Shown here piece after piece: positions 50,286-60,230 of a stretch of 64,000 bases of DNA. Position 1 is the stretch's first letter. The number at the start of each line of letters is the position of its first letter. Below the pieces are notes generated by a model. That model worked only from the letters and a program-made list of their open reading frames with translations. It had not been told where the DNA came from and made no database searches. The position numbers and the translations under genes were made by a program. The DNA is from Sipunculus nudus (lineage: Eukaryota; Annelida; Sipuncula; Golfingiida; Sipunculidae), in the NCBI GenBank assembly GCA_026874595.1, contig CM049315.1, positions 61,687,389 to 61,751,388 on the forward strand, given 5' to 3'.

Positions 50286-50805
50286 TAGCCCTCAGCCCTT
50301 AGGCTGATGGGCTATTGTCGTCACCCAAGCTGTCCGTCCGTCCGTCCGGCGTCCGTTAACTTTAACCTTGTGAACGGGATATCTTGAAAAGGATTCACCG
50401 TCAGAATTTCATTTCCTCGGTAAAGATGCATATCGACAAAATCTCGGTCAAGTTCGAAGATGGGTGACCTTGACCTATTTTTCTACAATTAAGAGCTGAT
50501 CATAGAAAAACACTTAGATTCTTATTACTTAGGAACCATTTGGTGGATTTTCACAAAACTTACTATGATTATTGGGACTGATAGTCTGTACCTGCTATAC
50601 AAGTTTGGTGGCGCCACCTACAATTTCTGATTTTTAATGAATTTTTATCGGATTTATGGTACATACCTCTCCATTTTAAATTTATAACTGAGACATGTAC
50701 AGATATACATCCATGTGAGAACTGATATTTAGTACATGTTACTGTTACCACCTGAACACTGTTCTTTTGGCTGAGGGCTTTTGTCAGCTTCTGCTGATAT
50801 TCTAG
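50286..50805 (+). mobile_element. HINE nested in the LTR element
   Basis: The 5-prime hairpin TAGCCCTCAGCC-CTTA-GGCTGATGGGCTA (50286-50314) is followed by (GTCC)n at 50332-50350, GTTAAC, GTGACCTTGACC and a GGTGGCGCCACC at 50607. The 3-prime end has sub-terminal GGCTGAGGGCT (50769-50779), stem TCAGC-TTCT-GCTGA (50784-50797) and CTAG at 50802-50805 followed by T. It is a compact, complete example of the architecture, about 520 bp. Confidence 0.75.
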
Positions 50806-51851
50806 TGTAGTTTTGTTGCTGGCAAAGTTCCCAGTCGCTTTTTTAGGCGATGTTCTCCGGCATGGAAACAATTTTGGTGTCTGACATGGCTGCATGTCTG
50901 CCCTGTGGGTTTTGCGTATCGCCTAGAGAGTTCTCGATTTTGGCAGGGTACCACCTTTCACCTAGAGTATTTTGTATCTGATATGGTGGCGCCACTTGCA
51001 TACGATTGTACCTGTCATCATATCTAAACCTAGCTATAACATCAACCAGCACAAATTTGTTTGTCTTAAGTATTGGGAGTATTAAAATAAATTAGACCAA
51101 TGTGCATACGTAACACACCAGTTAAAATGACATCGCTCATTAAGAATCTTAACTTGTTTAATTAGGTTAATTTTAGTGAAATCCTATCAATAATATTAAT
51201 AGGTGAGCAACACACCAAAATACTAAATAAGTTGAATAAATACACAAATAAAATGAATAAATAAGCTGACTTAAAGTTTATGTCCACTCTATATTGCATT
51301 TGAGAGTAATGATATCTAAAATAAAAATCAAACCACATATATATTGCTGCGTTGGGTAGAACATTTTTTTTTGTCACTAAAATACGTTTCACTACGGATT
51401 AGAGGTACGTAATGTTAACGAGGTGGTATAAATCTGATAACTACAAACCAAGTTAGCTATTACACATGATCTGAATCTACACAGCTTAATAAAAAGGAAA
51501 TAAATAATGATAATAATGATGAAACTGTTGATGATAAAATGATGATGTATTAAAAATATAAACTGTAAACTGTAAATGCTAGAAACAGATTAAAGAAAGA
51601 AATTCTAATTATTCAAATAAACTAATGAATAGGTAACTAACCCTGATATCCAATTTGAATGTCATATTTACAGATACTTGTAGGGTAATAAACAACTCTG
51701 ATTTAACAAATTCTTGGGCAGCACTGCTTACCATTTTACCTCAATAAAATGATAGGTGTTGTATATTTCAAGTAGACCTTCTTGAACTGATTAAAAATAC
51801 TGTGCAATCGTTGAATTATTATTACTTGGTCAGTTGTAGTTCGTATTTTAG

Positions 51852-52335
51852 CCCAGTGAGAGGGCATATTTCAGCCGATCGGGGCTTAAAAAAGTCTAAA
51901 TTTACAGGCCAAACAGGGCACAGAATAAATACTGTTTATGAAAAGCTTACCTGAGGGTAACGCATATACATCTAAACACTGATCAAATGATGATACAGTG
52001 TGCGAGTGAATCTCGCTAGATAAGTCAACCAATAGTCTTAATATTTCACCCCAGTGAAAGGGCATGTTTCGGCCGTGCAGGGCTTAAAATACCGTCTGTA
52101 TTTTGAGGCCAAACAGGGCACAGAATAAATACTGTTTATGAAAAGCTTACCTGAGGGTAATGCATAAACGTCTTAACACTGATCAGATGATGATGCAGTG
52201 TGCGAGTGAATCTCGCTTTATTAGTAGACCAGTGGTCGAAATATTAATTAGCCCAGTGAGGGGGCATGTTTCAGCCAGACGGGGCTTCAAATAAATACCG
52301 TTACAGTTGTGAGGCCAGACAGGGCAAAAAGAAAA
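51852..52335 (+). repeat. Three 200-bp tandem repeats inside the LTR element
   Basis: The landmark CCCAGTGAGAGGGCAT recurs at 51852, 52050 and 52252 (periods 198 and 202), with GGCCAAACAGGGCACAGAAT and CGAGTGAATCTCGCT in each full unit. The third unit is partial. They lie about 1 kb upstream of the purine tract. Confidence 0.8.
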
Positions 52336-53103
52336 TACTGTCCATTTAATCTGGTTACTTTTGCCCACCTTGTGTCTTTGGGCTATACACGGGTAGGGGA
52401 CCATAGTTACCCCTAGTTTTATATACTCCATATAAAACGGAGAAACGAGCCAAGATTATGCCTATTGGAGGCTCTCTTTATGTAACCGTTGACAATTTTA
52501 TTTAATCATGTATAGTTGAAAACTTAGATCAAGTGTTTAACTGGTTTTACCAAGGGGCCGCTTATCAGCATTCTTTATGTTTGATTATGTACAAATTTTT
52601 GTGAGAACTATTTTTTAAATAGTCATGTCTAGGTAATTGTCGCAAAAAATTATACTTGTGTCATAAGGACAGATACTGCCGCTGTTGTATTTTATTTTCA
52701 GAGGCTCCATTATCGCATGAACCAGTTGTCAGCCATCAGTGCAGCCTTCCCAGTGTGGTCCGGCTCAGCTTTTCTGCTACAGCAAGCTGCAACCTGAGCC
52801 AACATTCCACTAGAGCCAGATATTGGACGCTTTTATAAATGCAGAACACCTTGAGTAAATACTGAGGCCTGTGGCGCCACCATCTGGACTGATATTCTAT
52901 TAAATCCTATATGGCCACCTGGCTCACTAATGGACCATAACCTGTAACAACTTATTGCACCTGGTGAATGTGGAATATCATTGATGTGTCTTTGAATATT
53001 TTATATTGTTTTTGCATGTCTAATAAAAATTACACAATCCCTGAATTTTCAAAACAAGTTTCTGACTGCAAAGTCCCTAATCACTGGAGGTACTGTGTGT
53101 GTT

Positions 53104-53124
53104 GGGGGGGGGGGGGGGGGGGGG
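53104..53124. repeat. Poly-G run of 21
   Basis: An uninterrupted run of 21 G lies in the 3-prime internal region of the LTR element. It is a likely site of length error in assembly. Confidence 0.9.
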
Positions 53125-53341
53125 AGAGAAAACTCCCTACCCGCTGTTGTAGCATTGGATAAACCTACCTCCCCCCTCCCAACATGGGAGTTAGGGGTTG
53201 GGTAGCCGGCTTACAGCCTATACACAGCCTGCCAGCTATATTTTGGTCATATAAGAAACAAACAAAGACAAATTCTCCTCTCCAAAGGCTAGATATCATG
53301 ACTGCTATCGCAAAATTTTCCACTGTAGTGTAAAATTTTCC

Positions 53342-53357
53342 CTAAAGGGGGGAAGGA
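53342..53357 (+). other. Polypurine tract of the non-autonomous element
   Basis: CTAAAGGGGGGAAGGA lies directly against the start of the right LTR, as expected for plus-strand DNA priming. This sets the element's orientation as plus. Confidence 0.75.
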
Positions 53358-53839
53358 TGTAACATTCTCGCCCTTTGACCTGGCCAGGGGTGGGGTATCA
53401 ACACTGATTGACAGTAAATATAGAGATGCCCCATAGCCAATCACAGGCAGCTAAGGACTTCGCCCTCTGCCCCTCTGGGATAAAACCCCCTTGCCCTGGC
53501 GATTCCAGCTCTCTTTTGGATCATCGAGCAGTGGACCCCTATGCCTGCCCTCTGTGGCAGGCAGAGGGTATATGGCTTCTTTTTCACCTTGGGGTTGGTT
53601 TTACGACAGTGTCGGCTACCCAGGTGAAGAGCCACCCACTACCAAAGAGCCGTCCTTTTATCTAGCCTGGTAAGTATCTTTGTTTCATTTATAAGTCTAT
53701 ATAATAATACGCAGTCCTGGTATTTTTAAGGTTTAGGCTCTAAATTTGATTCCAGTAAAAAGGTGATATTTTATCTCTTCAAATTGCGAGTGCGTGTTGC
53801 CCAAGCACAATTTCCTCCCAGAATAAATAAGCAGCTACA
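53358..53839 (+). repeat. 3-prime LTR of the non-autonomous element
   Basis: It is the same sequence as 47070-47559 with about 22 substitutions and a few small deletions. It is followed by the ATTT target duplication and by gypsy LTR sequence. The ORFs here (60-85 codons) are accidental. Confidence 0.8.
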
Positions 53840-53954
53840 ATTTAATAATGGCTCACAACATTGAACACACACTGAGAGATTTTAATGTGGAGTGTCGTCT
53901 CTAGGTGGCAGCACCTAATAGTATTCATAGACAGCTCCTCACATCTCCCCTTTT
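53840..53954 (-). repeat. Gypsy 3-prime LTR remainder and purine tract
   Basis: Read on the minus strand, TGAGGAGCTG starts the LTR at 53941. The block AGGTGCTGCCACCTAGAG, CACTCCACATTAA is shared with 59.95-60.03 kb. The preceding purine tract is AAAAGGGGAGA. Confidence 0.65.
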
Positions 53955-55557
53955 AGCTTGTTACACAGGCAATTTAAACTTAGATATAGAATATAATGGA
54001 TCGTTAAAGTGTAACCAAAACATATATATAAATGTTAAAAACGATTGGTAGATGTAACATGCAAATAATTAAATGGATCCACACATTAATCTTGTTATAA
54101 GCAGCGGAAGTTGTCAATTTTCACACCAAGCATTTATAAATAGTCTTTTGTTCCGTCCTTACTTAAAAAATATTCTTTAAAATGTTATGTGTGCATCTGA
54201 AATAAAATGTTATTTTAAAGTCTGGTTGTTTCTCAGTTTTATAATATACAGTTACATGTTACCAAATAAACATTCTCCAACAGCAGTCCGTAACAACACA
54301 GGAATAAAATACAATTATACAAAAAAATACAAAACCAGATCAAAGTAACGGTTACAGGTTTCTTTTCCACTTTGCAACTGTAAATGGGGTACAAATAACA
54401 CGAATTACACAGTCCTTGAAAATTGATTGCCCGACCAACAACTCTGCTATAGCGCTACTGTTCACAGAGGGGCTCCCTGGGCTGCTCACTTCCAGGTGGG
54501 CCGGTCTCAGATGCATCAGTGTATGTCCTGCTCACACTGGGCTGTCCTGAATCATCCAGGAAATCTCTGGTTAGTGGACTCTCTGTGGTCTCCATCAGCT
54601 GACTCCTATTTCTACGATACAGCCTACTTTTATGCTCAGCTATATGATCGTGGCTGTTTAAACTTCTGTTTAACCACTGCTGGTTCTCATCTTTTATTGT
54701 TTAGAAAGTAAACAGTCTGTCCAGGATATAATGGTTTCAGCTCTTTTGCTACTCCAGTTGTTTCAACTTATCTTAGACTGACCCAGTCAAGGAAATGGCT
54801 CTTAATTGTTGCCTCTGACAGAGAAATCAAACGTTCTCTTACTGTGTCGCACTTAGTGTAGGTACTGCCACCTCTCGGCAATTTATATAACTTATTTCCA
54901 CTCTCTGACCCTCCAATTTCATCGACTGGTAAACTTGGGCAGTGCCGGAGAGTCAGCGCTACACATCACCGCCTCGCTGAACTTAGGTCTCTCCCAGTGA
55001 CGTAAGGAGTAATTATAGTGGTCTTTCAATGAATCTTTTTTTTTTCAAACCCACAATGTTAATTTAATCACTGCCTATTGTGGGCTTCCAGCTTGCTATT
55101 TATATTCCCATTTAATCAGTCTTAATATTTTAAGGTCCTCGGCTATTTTGAGTACGGCAAGACTTTCAACATTATATATAGCCCTCAGCCTCAGTGAGTC
55201 AGTGTGTCACCGTTTATCAGACCATCGCCTATCGAAGCAGTCCGGTTTAAAATGCATCTCTAGCTCAGCCAATCAGCGTGCGATATTCAGGTCCACACGC
55301 AACGAACTTTACGGACTTTACAGGGCTTTAGTAATAAGAGCTAGTACTGAGTTACGTCTATCGGTACATGGAATCACGTTTTATTTTAAGCATTTCAGAA
55401 GAAAACGTAAATATACTAAAGCCCAGACCGGGCTTAACTTATCTCTGACCCCTTTCATACATCATCTTGGGTTTTAACTGGTCTTTATGGGTTGTTACGG
55501 TTGTCCTGGTCCTTTTGCTCTTCAACATTTGGGCCGGAGACCCTTATCCTTCTTTCC
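53955..55557. other. Unassigned segment 3-prime of integrase
   Basis: Within the gypsy element, between integrase and the purine tract, no env or other motif is recognised. A GC-richer block (54890-55520) may be a further insertion, but I could not find its ends. Confidence 0.4.
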
Positions 55558-55792
55558 TTATCGCCACTCCAGAACTGCAAAGTACGGATAGGTTCCTGCT
55601 TTTGAAGAACTTTTCAGCGATTGCTTAAGCGTTTGAACTGCTCGTTCCGCCATACCATTTCTTTGCGGGTAGTGAGGTGAAGAGGTTTCATGCTTAAACT
55701 CATACAGTAAAGACAGTAAAAGGTATATCATGTCTAGCAAATTCCTCCTTCATCCATTCAATAACAGTTCGACTTTTACTGTCTGTTAACTT
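55558..55792 (-). pseudogene. Gypsy integrase, C-terminal half of catalytic core
   Basis: Fragments [19 protein letters not shown] and [20 protein letters not shown] match the conserved Ty3/gypsy integrase core, including the glutamate of the D,D-35-E triad in the GMAERA block. Two frames are needed to read them (55700-55792 and 55558-55740). The chain ends at AVLEWR followed by a stop, so the C-terminal integrase tail is lost. Confidence 0.75.
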
Positions 55793-56862
55793 GATGTACT
55801 CTTCTGAAACAAATGCAAATATTAAATGATGTTGAAATAAAACCCAAGACCAATGTATTGTATAAAATATTTTTTTTTTCATAAACCAACAATATAATAT
55901 CACATACATGTTTATTCATAAACATGACTAATATAATGTTTTTTGAATGCTGATGTATACTGGCGTGAACAGAATCCCAAACGAGTAACCATTTGTTTAC
56001 ATGTGACATCATAGCAATATAGACAGGGAGCGGTGAGTACATTTATGTTTACCATTGATGATCTAGGGTGAGATTATGGTGAAACAGTTACTTTTTAGAG
56101 CAAATAGTTACTGCTAGTTGACAAATTATATTATAACGTAATATAGGAAATATATAGACAAGGATCACCTTGAGATGGATCTTGTAATGATATGGAATAC
56201 CTAGATGCTTCTAGAAAAGAGTCACAGAGTACACTCATCGCTCATTGGTCAATACGTTGCAATGTTCAAGAAGTCACATGTCATTTTACGTTCGAATACT
56301 AGGACGAAGCGCTAAAACTTGAGAAAAAATACTACGCATTTATTTGAGTCTGATTCCGATTCCGATGGTAAGGGAATAAAGTCGTGTTTTAGTTGACTCC
56401 AGAGGCTCCTCGTAGCCGTTTTTTGTTGGAACTAATATAGTTGCCCATTGTAACCCTAAAAGAGGGTAAATTCGTCGAAGTAATATCTAACATATATTAA
56501 GAAGTTAGTTTGGTTGTGTCACCCGAGGCGGGGTTAGTACGTCTACGGTTTGTGTAACCCAGACAGGGGACTGTAATACTGTCGGATTTATATACAGAGG
56601 ACATTGGAGTTTAACCTTAACATCTTGGATAATATATAGCCATCAGGAGAAGCTGGATATACTATTTAGATTATGGACATTCTAGTTTTACAATGAATCT
56701 ATATCCATTGCTGTTTGGTACTGACAGGGCTCTAGAATCGTAAGTCTGACAAGCTCTGCCGTGTAACATTTGTTGATTCAAAATAAATTTAAGTGTTCTT
56801 TACAAAACAGTCGGTTATCTTCAATGAACTTTTAAATTGAATCCGGAGCATATGTCTGAGTT
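55793..56862. mobile_element. Insertion of about 1.07 kb in the integrase
   Basis: The integrase reading frame stops after FVDVT (56863) and resumes with KLTDSKS (55792). These blocks are normally contiguous in this family, so about 1070 bases have been inserted. The insert has no recognised ORF, TIR or family match here. Its edge toward 55800 reads, on the minus strand, like a splice acceptor (TTTGTTTCAG), which may be chance. Confidence 0.55.
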
Positions 56863-57515
56863 TGTGACATCTACAAACTTAGAGAAATAGTCTATAAGAA
56901 ACACACGTTTCCTCACCAATCGCTAATAGTTCAGAAGCAACCTTCTTCCATGGTCTTTCTAGTATATCATTAGACATCAAAGAATCTTTGGTTTGTTTAT
57001 TTCTATACTCCAGACAAAAAAAACTATTATGAATCTTTCTTTTCATCTCTGGTTTCAATTTACTTGGTACAATGATTCTGTCTGATTTTAACAATAAACC
57101 ATCATACATAGTTATATCTTCCTGACTTGACCAGTAAGGCCTCACTGCTGGGTCTATTTGTGATCTTTCTGTTGGCCAGTCTGTTTGCACATACTGCTTT
57201 ACTTTCCTCAACGTACTGTCTTTATCATACTCTATTTGAAAATCTGTTATCCTATTATCCGCTTTCGGCCTATGCTCTTGTATGTGGCCCATACTATCGT
57301 CTTGCATTGGCTCTCGTTGTCCAACTGCTGCTCGGCTCAGAGTATCAGTAATATGCATATTCTTTCCAGGAACATATTTCACTGTAATGTCATATTTCTG
57401 AAGTTTAATCAGCCATCGCTGTATCCTTGGTGGTGCAGATGCTACTTGTTTTCTATGTAGCGCTTCTTGTGGTTTATGGTCTGTTCCTACTATAACACCT
57501 CATTTACCATAAATA
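56863..57515 (-). pseudogene. Gypsy RNase H end, tether and integrase N-part
   Basis: Reading from the right: the end of RNase H (GTDHKPQEALHRKQ, PPRIQRWLIKLQKYD), then PGKNMHITDTLSRA, a typical RNase H end. Next is the integrase N-terminal region (RIIVPSKLKPEMKRKIH), then LEYRNKQTKDSL, RPWKKVASELLAI and, after a frameshift, DYFSKFVDVT with the first catalytic-region block. The usual HH-CC zinc-binding stretch between KIH and LEYR is missing about 35 residues, including the second histidine and first cysteine. The 167-codon ORF at 56879-57382 is the longest surviving piece. Confidence 0.8.
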
Positions 57516-57553
57516 TTATAATGGAATTTTGTACATCCTCAGGTGATTGCCAA

Positions 57554-57555
<2 letters not shown>

Positions 57556-57595
<40 letters not shown>
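57556..57595. repeat. (CT)n microsatellite inside RNase H
   Basis: About 20 CT units sit between the PVAYAS and GTDHKP blocks of RNase H and have destroyed the domain. Confidence 0.95.
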
Positions 57596-57598
<3 letters not shown>

Positions 57599-58500
57599 AT
57601 AGGCATAATTCTGTTCAACTTTGTAATCTGGACGCATAAGCGACTGGTCAGCAGTTCTGTAAGACACAAGCTCCTAAGCCTTCCATCGACACATCCACTG
57701 ATATGGTGACTGGATCCCCCCGGTTAAATAATGCTGGCACTGGAGTTTGGGTCAATGCCGTTTTCAGGTCATCCATACTTTTCTGATGTCGCTCATCCCA
57801 GTGCCAGGCTACATCTTTCTACAGTAGCTCTCTCAATGGCTGACATCTCTGGGATAAATTAGGAATGGATATTGCAACAAAGTTGACCATTCCTAAGAAT
57901 CGTTGATGTGAAGTTTGCTCTTTTGGTAGTGGAATCTGTGTAACCAACTATCAGAGACACAGACCATCTGGAGGTCTGGAGATATATATCCCATATTGAA
58001 ACAGATTCCAATCCAAGTTTACATTTTTTTCATGATTCATTGTTAGATTGTACTCCTGTGCTCTAACGTAAATGTTCATTATGCTCTTGGATTTTATGAC
58101 CCCATACCAGGATGTCATCCATAATGACCTAAACTCCTTCAATATCCTCAAAGATGTGAGTTGCTATACGTTGCCAAACCTCTGGAGCAGACTTGATGCC
58201 GAAGGGCATTCGCTTAAACGGTGTATTGAAAGTTAACAATTTGGCACTTTGTTCACTCACTGGAACCTGGTAATATGCTTGTCCTGCATCTAGGACACTA
58301 AAATAAGCTGCACCTGTCAATTTGGCCAATACCTCCTCTAATGATTTCATAGGATAATGTCCTCTCTGTATCGCCTTGTTAGGATCTTTCGGGTTAATAC
58401 ATATCCTAAGCTATCCCTTTGGCCTCTCAATTAGCACCACTGAATCCACCCATTCACTCGGTTCCTTCACTGACTTTATAATACCGTCCTGTTGTAGTTT
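57596..58500 (-). pseudogene. Gypsy reverse transcriptase and RNase H start
   Basis: The open piece 58129-58350 has KLTGAAYFSVLDAGQAYYQV (palm, first catalytic Asp), LLTFNTPFKRMPFGIKSAPE and an EDIEGV end. VIMDDILVWGH (58099-58128), with the YxDD-equivalent MDD motif, follows in the same frame after one stop. After frameshifts come a thumb-type block (IPLPKEQTSHQRFLGMVNF) and PVTISVDVSMEGLGACVLQ, where RNase H begins with its Asp kept. The catalytic aspartates survive, but at least three stops and several shifts rule out function. The relationship is to the K02A2.6-like Ty3/gypsy class. Confidence 0.85.
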
Positions 58501-59002
58501 TTAAGCTGTGAATTCAGCCTCTTAATGCTAATGGAACATGTATGGGAGAGTATAGAACCGTTGGCACTGTAGAATCCACGTTAATCCTGAGAATACATCG
58601 TGAAATTAAGTCAGTATTTCAACTGGGTCGTCTGTTTTGTCAGTAACTGTGGTGTACACGTTCTGTTAAGCACATCCGTCTACTAGCATGACGTCCTTAC
58701 ACAGATCTCACAGCTGCTGCTCCATTTATTACTTTTAGCTCTTCTGGATATACGGTTCCTTTATATGTTATTTCTGTAACAACTTTCCCGTACTTTTCTC
58801 ACCAAAGTATCCAACAATTTTAGTATCTGTACATATCTTCCAGTGGTCATAACTTGAGTGAATCATACAGGTCTTTGAATATGCAATAAACTTCAGCCCC
58901 TGCATCTATTTTAAAGTCTTCAGCTCTATTCTTTAATTTCATGGTAACACATCACTGATCTTTTATCCCTTTTACTTTATTAATAGTATCAAGAAATTAT
59001 GT
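58501..59002 (-). pseudogene. Gypsy protease region
   Basis: FKIDAGAEVYC is read at about 58880-58915. It corresponds to the aspartic protease active site, with DAG in place of the usual DTG or DSG. No downstream flap or second motif is clear because stops follow. The stretch to the RT start at 58500 is decayed linker. Confidence 0.5.
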
Positions 59003-59518
59003 TTCACAATCATAATTATCATCAGTATCATAATCATCATCATGTTCACCATCGGGACCTATGTTATGACACTCTTTACATGTATTCGTAAGCATTTGCG
59101 ATCTGCAATATGCAGGAAATAGCCTCGTTTCTGGCATCTCATGCAAGTTTTATCAGCCACTGGACATCATTTCTATGACTTGCAAAACCACATCTGGTGC
59201 ACTAAGATGCTACCCTTGTATTTTGCTTACTATTCTGGCCTATGGTAATACTGCTCCTTTCACAATCATAATTATCATCAGTATCATAATCATCATCATG
59301 TTCACCATCGAGACCTATGTTATGACACTCTTTACATGTATTCGTAAGCATATGCGATCTGCAATATGCAGGAAACAGCCTCGTTTCTGGCATCTCATGC
59401 AAGTTTTATCAGCCACTGGACATCATTTCTATGACTTGCAAAACCACATCTGGTGCACTAAGATGCTACCCTTGTATTTTGCTTACTATTCTGGCCTATG
59501 GTAATACTGCTCCTTTCA
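59003..59518 (-). pseudogene. Gypsy Gag nucleocapsid, duplicated
   Basis: Each 256-bp unit (59003-59258 and 59259-59514) reads on the minus strand as a Cys-rich piece: CGFASH..., then CMRCQKRGYFLH and KC, consistent with paired zinc knuckles. An acidic stretch (DDDYDTDDN) follows. Only about three substitutions separate the units, so the duplication is much younger than the element's decay. In the unit nearer 59400 the aromatic Tyr of the knuckle has become Cys. Confidence 0.6.
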
Positions 59519-59885
59519 TTGGAGTTCCTGCATTGGGCTCCATTGCCACTATCGCGCCTGTTACATTTCTAAACACAGTTCGTCCTCTCTTGGCCTGTTG
59601 TACAAAATTTAATGGCAGTTGAACCTCAGAAGTTTTATTATTACACCTAGCACCAGGGGTCGAAATATATAGGTCTTGTGTATGCAGTTTACTCATTTCC
59701 GCGGCTTAAGCGATTTGCAGGTCCCGTTCAAAAGGTAAATCTGCTTCTCTGAGAAGCCTTTCTTAAACTTGACCATTTTTTATGCCTGACACGACCTTGT
59801 CTCTTATAAGAGATTCCTTCAACGTCAAGAATCCACAAGACGTTTCCTAAGCGGGCCTATATTCAACATGGATTAGACAAACTTC
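59519..59885 (-). pseudogene. Gypsy Gag, C-terminal part of capsid
   Basis: The minus-strand frame reads GFLTLKESLIRDKVVSGI, stop, ERLLREADLPFERDLQIA, stop, AAEMSKLHTQD. This is the hallmark ESLIRD...RLLRE...AAE segment of Ty3/gypsy Gag. Two in-frame stops are present. The N-terminal capsid is missing, and the LTR abuts after about 10 bases, showing a deletion. Confidence 0.7.
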
Positions 59886-59891
59886 TGAAAA

Positions 59892-60046
59892 CGTGGAGGC
59901 GCGGCCAAATAACAAGACAAGATGGCGAAAGACAACGTTTATTGATGACGTAACGACATTGAATACACACACAGTTATATTAATGTGGAGTGTCGCCTCT
60001 AGGTGGCAGCACCTAACAGCATTCACAAACCACTAGGAACTCCTCG
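59892..60046 (-). repeat. Gypsy 5-prime LTR
   Basis: About 155 bp; on the minus strand it runs from GAGGAGTTCC to GCCGCGCCTCCAC and contains AATAAA before GTTGTC. It shares its central block with the split LTR at 47.0 and 53.9 kb but differs by several indels. It serves as the empty-site reference for the LTR insertion at 47070. Confidence 0.65.
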
Positions 60047-60230
60047 GCCGATTCGGATTCTGACCTCGTTTGTATCATGGGCGCATGGAAGTAGTTTAGC
60101 GCCTCGTCATTAATTGATTATAAACAAACCAACATTTAAAGAGAGACGCTCTACATGTTATTGATATTATTGATAATTTTTAAGGAATATATGGCGAGAG
60201 ATTCATAGATTACGTGCACGTCATGTATTT

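Larger units (their letters stand above)
47070..53839 (+). mobile_element. LTR retrotransposon without gag-pol (LARD-like)
   Basis: Direct repeats of 490 and 482 bp (TGTAACATT...GCAGCTACA) bound 5.8 kb of internal DNA. Flanking ATTT is duplicated (47066-47069 and 53840-53843). The occupied gypsy LTR rejoins cleanly and can be compared with the empty LTR at 59.9 kb. A purine tract AAAGGGGGGAAGGA precedes the right LTR. I find no gag, protease, RT or integrase motif on either strand. Such an element would depend on proteins supplied by a relative. The LTRs differ at roughly 5% by eye, so the insertion is not recent. Confidence 0.8.
47021..60046 (-). mobile_element. Decayed Ty3/gypsy retrotransposon, minus strand
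   Basis: Short LTRs bound the element. The 3-prime LTR is 47021-47069 plus 53840-53941 (about 150 bp, split by the LTR element at 47070-53839). The 5-prime LTR is 59892-60046. Between them, on the minus strand and in the order Gag, protease, RT, RNase H, integrase, lie broken coding fragments. A purine-rich tract (AAAAGGGGAGA, 53942-53954 on the minus strand) abuts the 3-prime LTR. Stops, frameshifts, deletions, a 256-bp duplication and insertions show it is inactive. No primer-binding site is seen next to the 5-prime LTR, so the first part of gag has been deleted. Confidence 0.7.

Noticed and set aside
50569-51052. Minus-strand ORFs in the LTR element as gag or pol
   Set aside because: They overlap the nested HINE and its flank and have no zinc-knuckle, protease, RT or integrase motif.
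55800-55830. TTTGTTTCAG on the minus strand as a true intron acceptor in the gypsy integrase
   Set aside because: No matching GT donor at the other edge (ACAAACTCAG), and gypsy pol genes do not normally carry an intron here.
57127-57460. Plus-strand ORFs of 74-91 codons over the gypsy element
   Set aside because: They are antisense shadows of the RNase H and integrase coding strand.
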